From positions 1 through 48,298 of the forward strand of contig JAGMUV010000060.1 of NCBI GenBank assembly GCA_020744425.1: a stretch of 48,298 nucleotides of DNA, in the 5' to 3' direction. The translations under genes and the position numbers were made by a program. Shown here in pieces: positions 46,225-48,298 of the stretch. The notes under the pieces are model-generated. The model had not been told where the DNA came from. It ran no database searches and saw only the letters and a list, made by a program, of their open reading frames with translations. Numbering within the stretch: position 1 is the stretch's first letter; each line of letters opens with the position of its first letter. Origin of the DNA: Dactylonectria macrodidyma (taxonomy: Eukaryota; Ascomycota; Sordariomycetes; Hypocreales; Nectriaceae).

Positions 46225-47156
46225 CTAGCACTCCAATGCATCAGCAGGTGCTCTACTGCGGTAGGTGTAACGATGATAAAGGACGAGGATTGACATAGTA
46301 CTTGTTGCTGACACTAGTTATACAGACGACAGCACGTCCATGAAGCGCGAAGGCCGCTGGGACTCCCAGAACCAGCTCATCAATCGAATCGCCCGGGTCA
46401 CCACCGTATTCTCCCCGAAGGCGAAGGCATTTACATGCGTTATATCAACCAGCAGATCCCCAACTCCGACAGCCTCAAATTCAAGGATCTACTCGATGTC
46501 GTCAAGCCACTGACGTGGGCGGTGACACCACGATCGGCACGAACCTGAAGAGCAAAGTCCTTGAGCCCTTGGTCTACAGCAAGCTGCCAAGTAATCTCAA
46601 GCGACCCTTCTCATCCCCGTTATCACTGATGGAATGCCCGAGCCGAAACCCAAGTCGACTTTCGTTGATGCCATTGCTGAGTGCGGCGATAAGCTTGAAG
46701 CTGCTGGTCTTCCCCGCGAAAGTAAGTTTCAACGCCACATTTTCACCCTTCCACCAGGCCTTGTGTGAGCTTTGTTTTCTAACTTGTGTTCGCCGCCAGG
46801 TGTCAAGTTCATGATTGGTCAAGTCGGCTCGAACACTGCGGCAACCAAGTTCTTACAAGACATTGGCAAGGAATTAAGGATCGCAAATGTCGTGTTTGTT
46901 GCGTCGGGTAGCTGGCAATGCCCCCCCACATGTATCTCATTACGACACTGCACGACATCTGCTAACAACGCCACAGAAAAGTTGGATGTCACATCTTCAA
47001 GGTTAGAAAGTGATTGGAAAACGGATGAATGGGTAAGCATACCATGATATCTGCCCCTGTGCCGATGACACATGAATTTGCTAATGAGTCCTACTATAGC
47101 TTATCGAGACTTTGTATGCGCCCATCACGAGGAGTGAGGGTAAGAAGAAGCAGTAA
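46225..47156 (+). pseudogene. VWA-domain gene, 5' truncated, three frameshifts
   Basis: VWA domains bind partners through a metal site (MIDAS). Exons inferred: ..46260, 46318-46721, 46800-46907, 46977-47032, 47100-47156. Introns start GTAGGT, GTAAGT, GTAGCT and GTAAGC and all end AG, 57-78 bp long; joined exons keep frame. MIDAS parts are visible: DDSTSM (46325), TTIGT (about 46527) and VITDGMP (about 46620). The end reads LIETLYAPITRSEGKKKQ, then TAA. Three single missing bases in C/G runs, near 46413, 46517 and 46605, break exon 2; adding one base at each restores a VWA frame. The usual N-terminal part before DDSTSM is absent: in frame, a TAG lies at 46226-46228, exactly at the AT-rich border. 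Ligand or partner unknown. Either a true pseudogene or a truncated gene with homopolymer sequencing errors. Confidence 0.8.
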
Positions 47157-47975
47157 AGGAGGTGGTGCGAGGAGGGGGAGAGCATGGTCGCTGGTGATAT
47201 GCTATCAATGAGGAAATACGTGCCATTGGAACATTGGCCACCCTCCGATGTAGATTATATCTGCTTCAAGTGTCATGTTTAATCACCGAGCAAGGAACAC
47301 CGACATGTACTCAACGCGGAATAGCAACGAGAAGGAGCTTAGTCCACCATCTAACTGATGTTGCTCTAAGTAATCACTATGAAAGCCCTTACTATTACTC
47401 ACATGTTAATACAGATGCCGCCTACAGATGTGACACACCGGCAGTTTCCCGCTTTCGTATCTGTCACCCCCTCACATCCATGATGCTGCTAACAATTCCT
47501 TTGAGAGTGACCAGGCGCCACATCCCGTTTTTTGTTATTGTTTTCATGTCCATATTCAGCGCGCGCACGGGGTCACACTTACTGATTATGATGTCGGCGA
47601 CGCCGCCGCGACGGCAAAGCACGGGGCATCCCGATCAATTTACCCCTCTCCTGCTCTTGGATCCAGGGCAACAAGAACAAAGAAACGAGCCAGATGTTTT
47701 TGTTGTTGTTATGTTGGAAATTCGAAAACTTTCGCCATCTGAATCTTTCATGGCATGAAGAACCGCCCCCGGCCTACTTACCAGACTGAAAATTGGCCAA
47801 GGCTACTTTGCAACCCCGAGGCTCAAATGTTTGTTGGCTGACGACAAATTCGTCATAAAACTAGTCTCTCCAGCTCCTTGTCCCCAATCTGAAGCTTGGA
47901 ATCACCAACCTCTGACCTACTTTCTCCTCCAAAACAAACGTCACGATCGCCAGTTAGCCAGCCCTCCTACCCCCC
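47157..47975. other. Intergenic, no gene supported
   Basis: Ordinary base composition. A 174-codon + strand frame at 47234-47758 shows no domain, a biased composition (many His, Arg, Thr, Ser) and no supporting splice context, so I leave it uncalled. The stretch presumably holds the 3' UTR of the VWA gene and the promoter of the gene starting near 47976. Confidence 0.5.
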
Positions 47976-48298
47976 ATGGCACCACGGGAAATACTACCGT
48001 TGATCAACGCCAACGCTGTTCATGCCGCCGCTAAAACTGGAAGTGCCAAAAATGGGGTGAAGAAGTTCAGGTGCAACAGTCACCAAAGCGAGAGCTGGAT
48101 TGACTGCCATATACTTGACTCGGATCTCATGAGCGAGACCTACCCTCTGCCTTAGTGTCCTGCTCCGATACTGGAGCCGACCCCGCAACATCCGTCTCTC
48201 GAAACCCGTGGAAGTATGTATATGTTGCCAAACAGTCGTCCACGACTCACACCCCTTGCCTTGGACGCTTTCACATCGACGAAGTCATTTCCGAATGG
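47976..48298 (+). CDS. Possible 5' end of an unknown gene, runs off the window
   Basis: ATG at 47976 sits in a favourable context (CCCCCCATGGCA) and opens MAPREILPLINANAVHAAAK and on to VKKFR. Unspliced, it stops at TAG 48153-48155 after 59 codons. An 85-bp intron 48071-48155 (GTGCAA...CTTAG, with TGAC branch-like sites) would join to a frame open to the window end. The splice model is a guess. The N-terminus is Ala-rich with basic residues, compatible with a mitochondrial-type or nuclear protein, but I do not recognise it. Confidence 0.4.

Noticed and set aside
46574..47073. Minus strand and alternate-frame open frames over the VWA gene
   Set aside because: They are shadows of the spliced + strand gene, whose motifs and splice sites explain the region.
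47234..47758. 174-codon open frame as a gene
   Set aside because: No domain, odd composition and no intron or homology signal; the lengths of open frames in this GC range allow it by chance.

Overview
This window looks like a piece of a filamentous ascomycete (Pezizomycotina) chromosome. Positions 1 to about 46,224 are an extremely AT-rich block of dead transposons. CpA/TpG and CpG have almost vanished in favour of TpA, while CpC, CpT and GpC remain, and stops in old reading frames are nearly all TAA or TAG where CAA or CAG would fit. This is the signature of repeat-induced point mutation (RIP). From about 46,225 to the end the base composition is ordinary, with small spliced fungal genes.

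Layout. 1-3808: 3' part of a Helitron (Rep plus PIF1-like helicase, + strand). 3812-9317: broken and nested copies of a roughly 1.1-kb repeat that I do not recognise, named R here. R is oriented from its AAGGTTATAG end (tail) to its TTTTAATAGCG end (head). 9320-12665: pogo-like transposon split by a MITE and an R copy. 12880-17338: an R copy split by another R copy and a second pogo-like transposon, which itself holds a MITE. 17339-21404: R copies, a Gypsy pol remnant and a MITE. 21405-28850: Gypsy chromovirus remnant split by two MITEs, one R copy and one GC-rich solo-LTR-like island. 29075-36202: a multi-level nest of a MITE containing a pogo-like transposon that contains an R copy and a second, better preserved pogo-like transposon, plus a MITE. 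36204-45734: an R copy containing a MITE containing a complete Gypsy LTR retrotransposon. 45735-46224: AT-rich, unassigned.

Four families explain most of the AT-rich block. (1) Pogo-like (Tc1/mariner) elements of about 1.85 kb net, with TA target duplications, and 405-440 bp MITEs with related ends. (2) R, a modular roughly 1.1-kb element without terminal inverted repeats, flanked by 13-16 bp duplications. It exists in two forms, A and B, that share their ends but carry different ~150-codon reading frames. R is the best candidate for something undescribed. (3) Gypsy LTR elements. One has both LTRs, a 5-bp target duplication and an extra antisense gene between pol and the 3' LTR. (4) A Helitron.

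The right edge holds the remains of a von Willebrand factor A (VWA) domain gene, truncated at the AT-rich boundary and carrying three single-base frameshifts, and a possible 5' end of another gene running off the window. I found no tRNA, rRNA, CRISPR array or bacterial-type signal. Calls in RIP-mutated DNA rest on reading through stop codons by eye; boundaries given to the base are those where termini and target duplications can be read directly.
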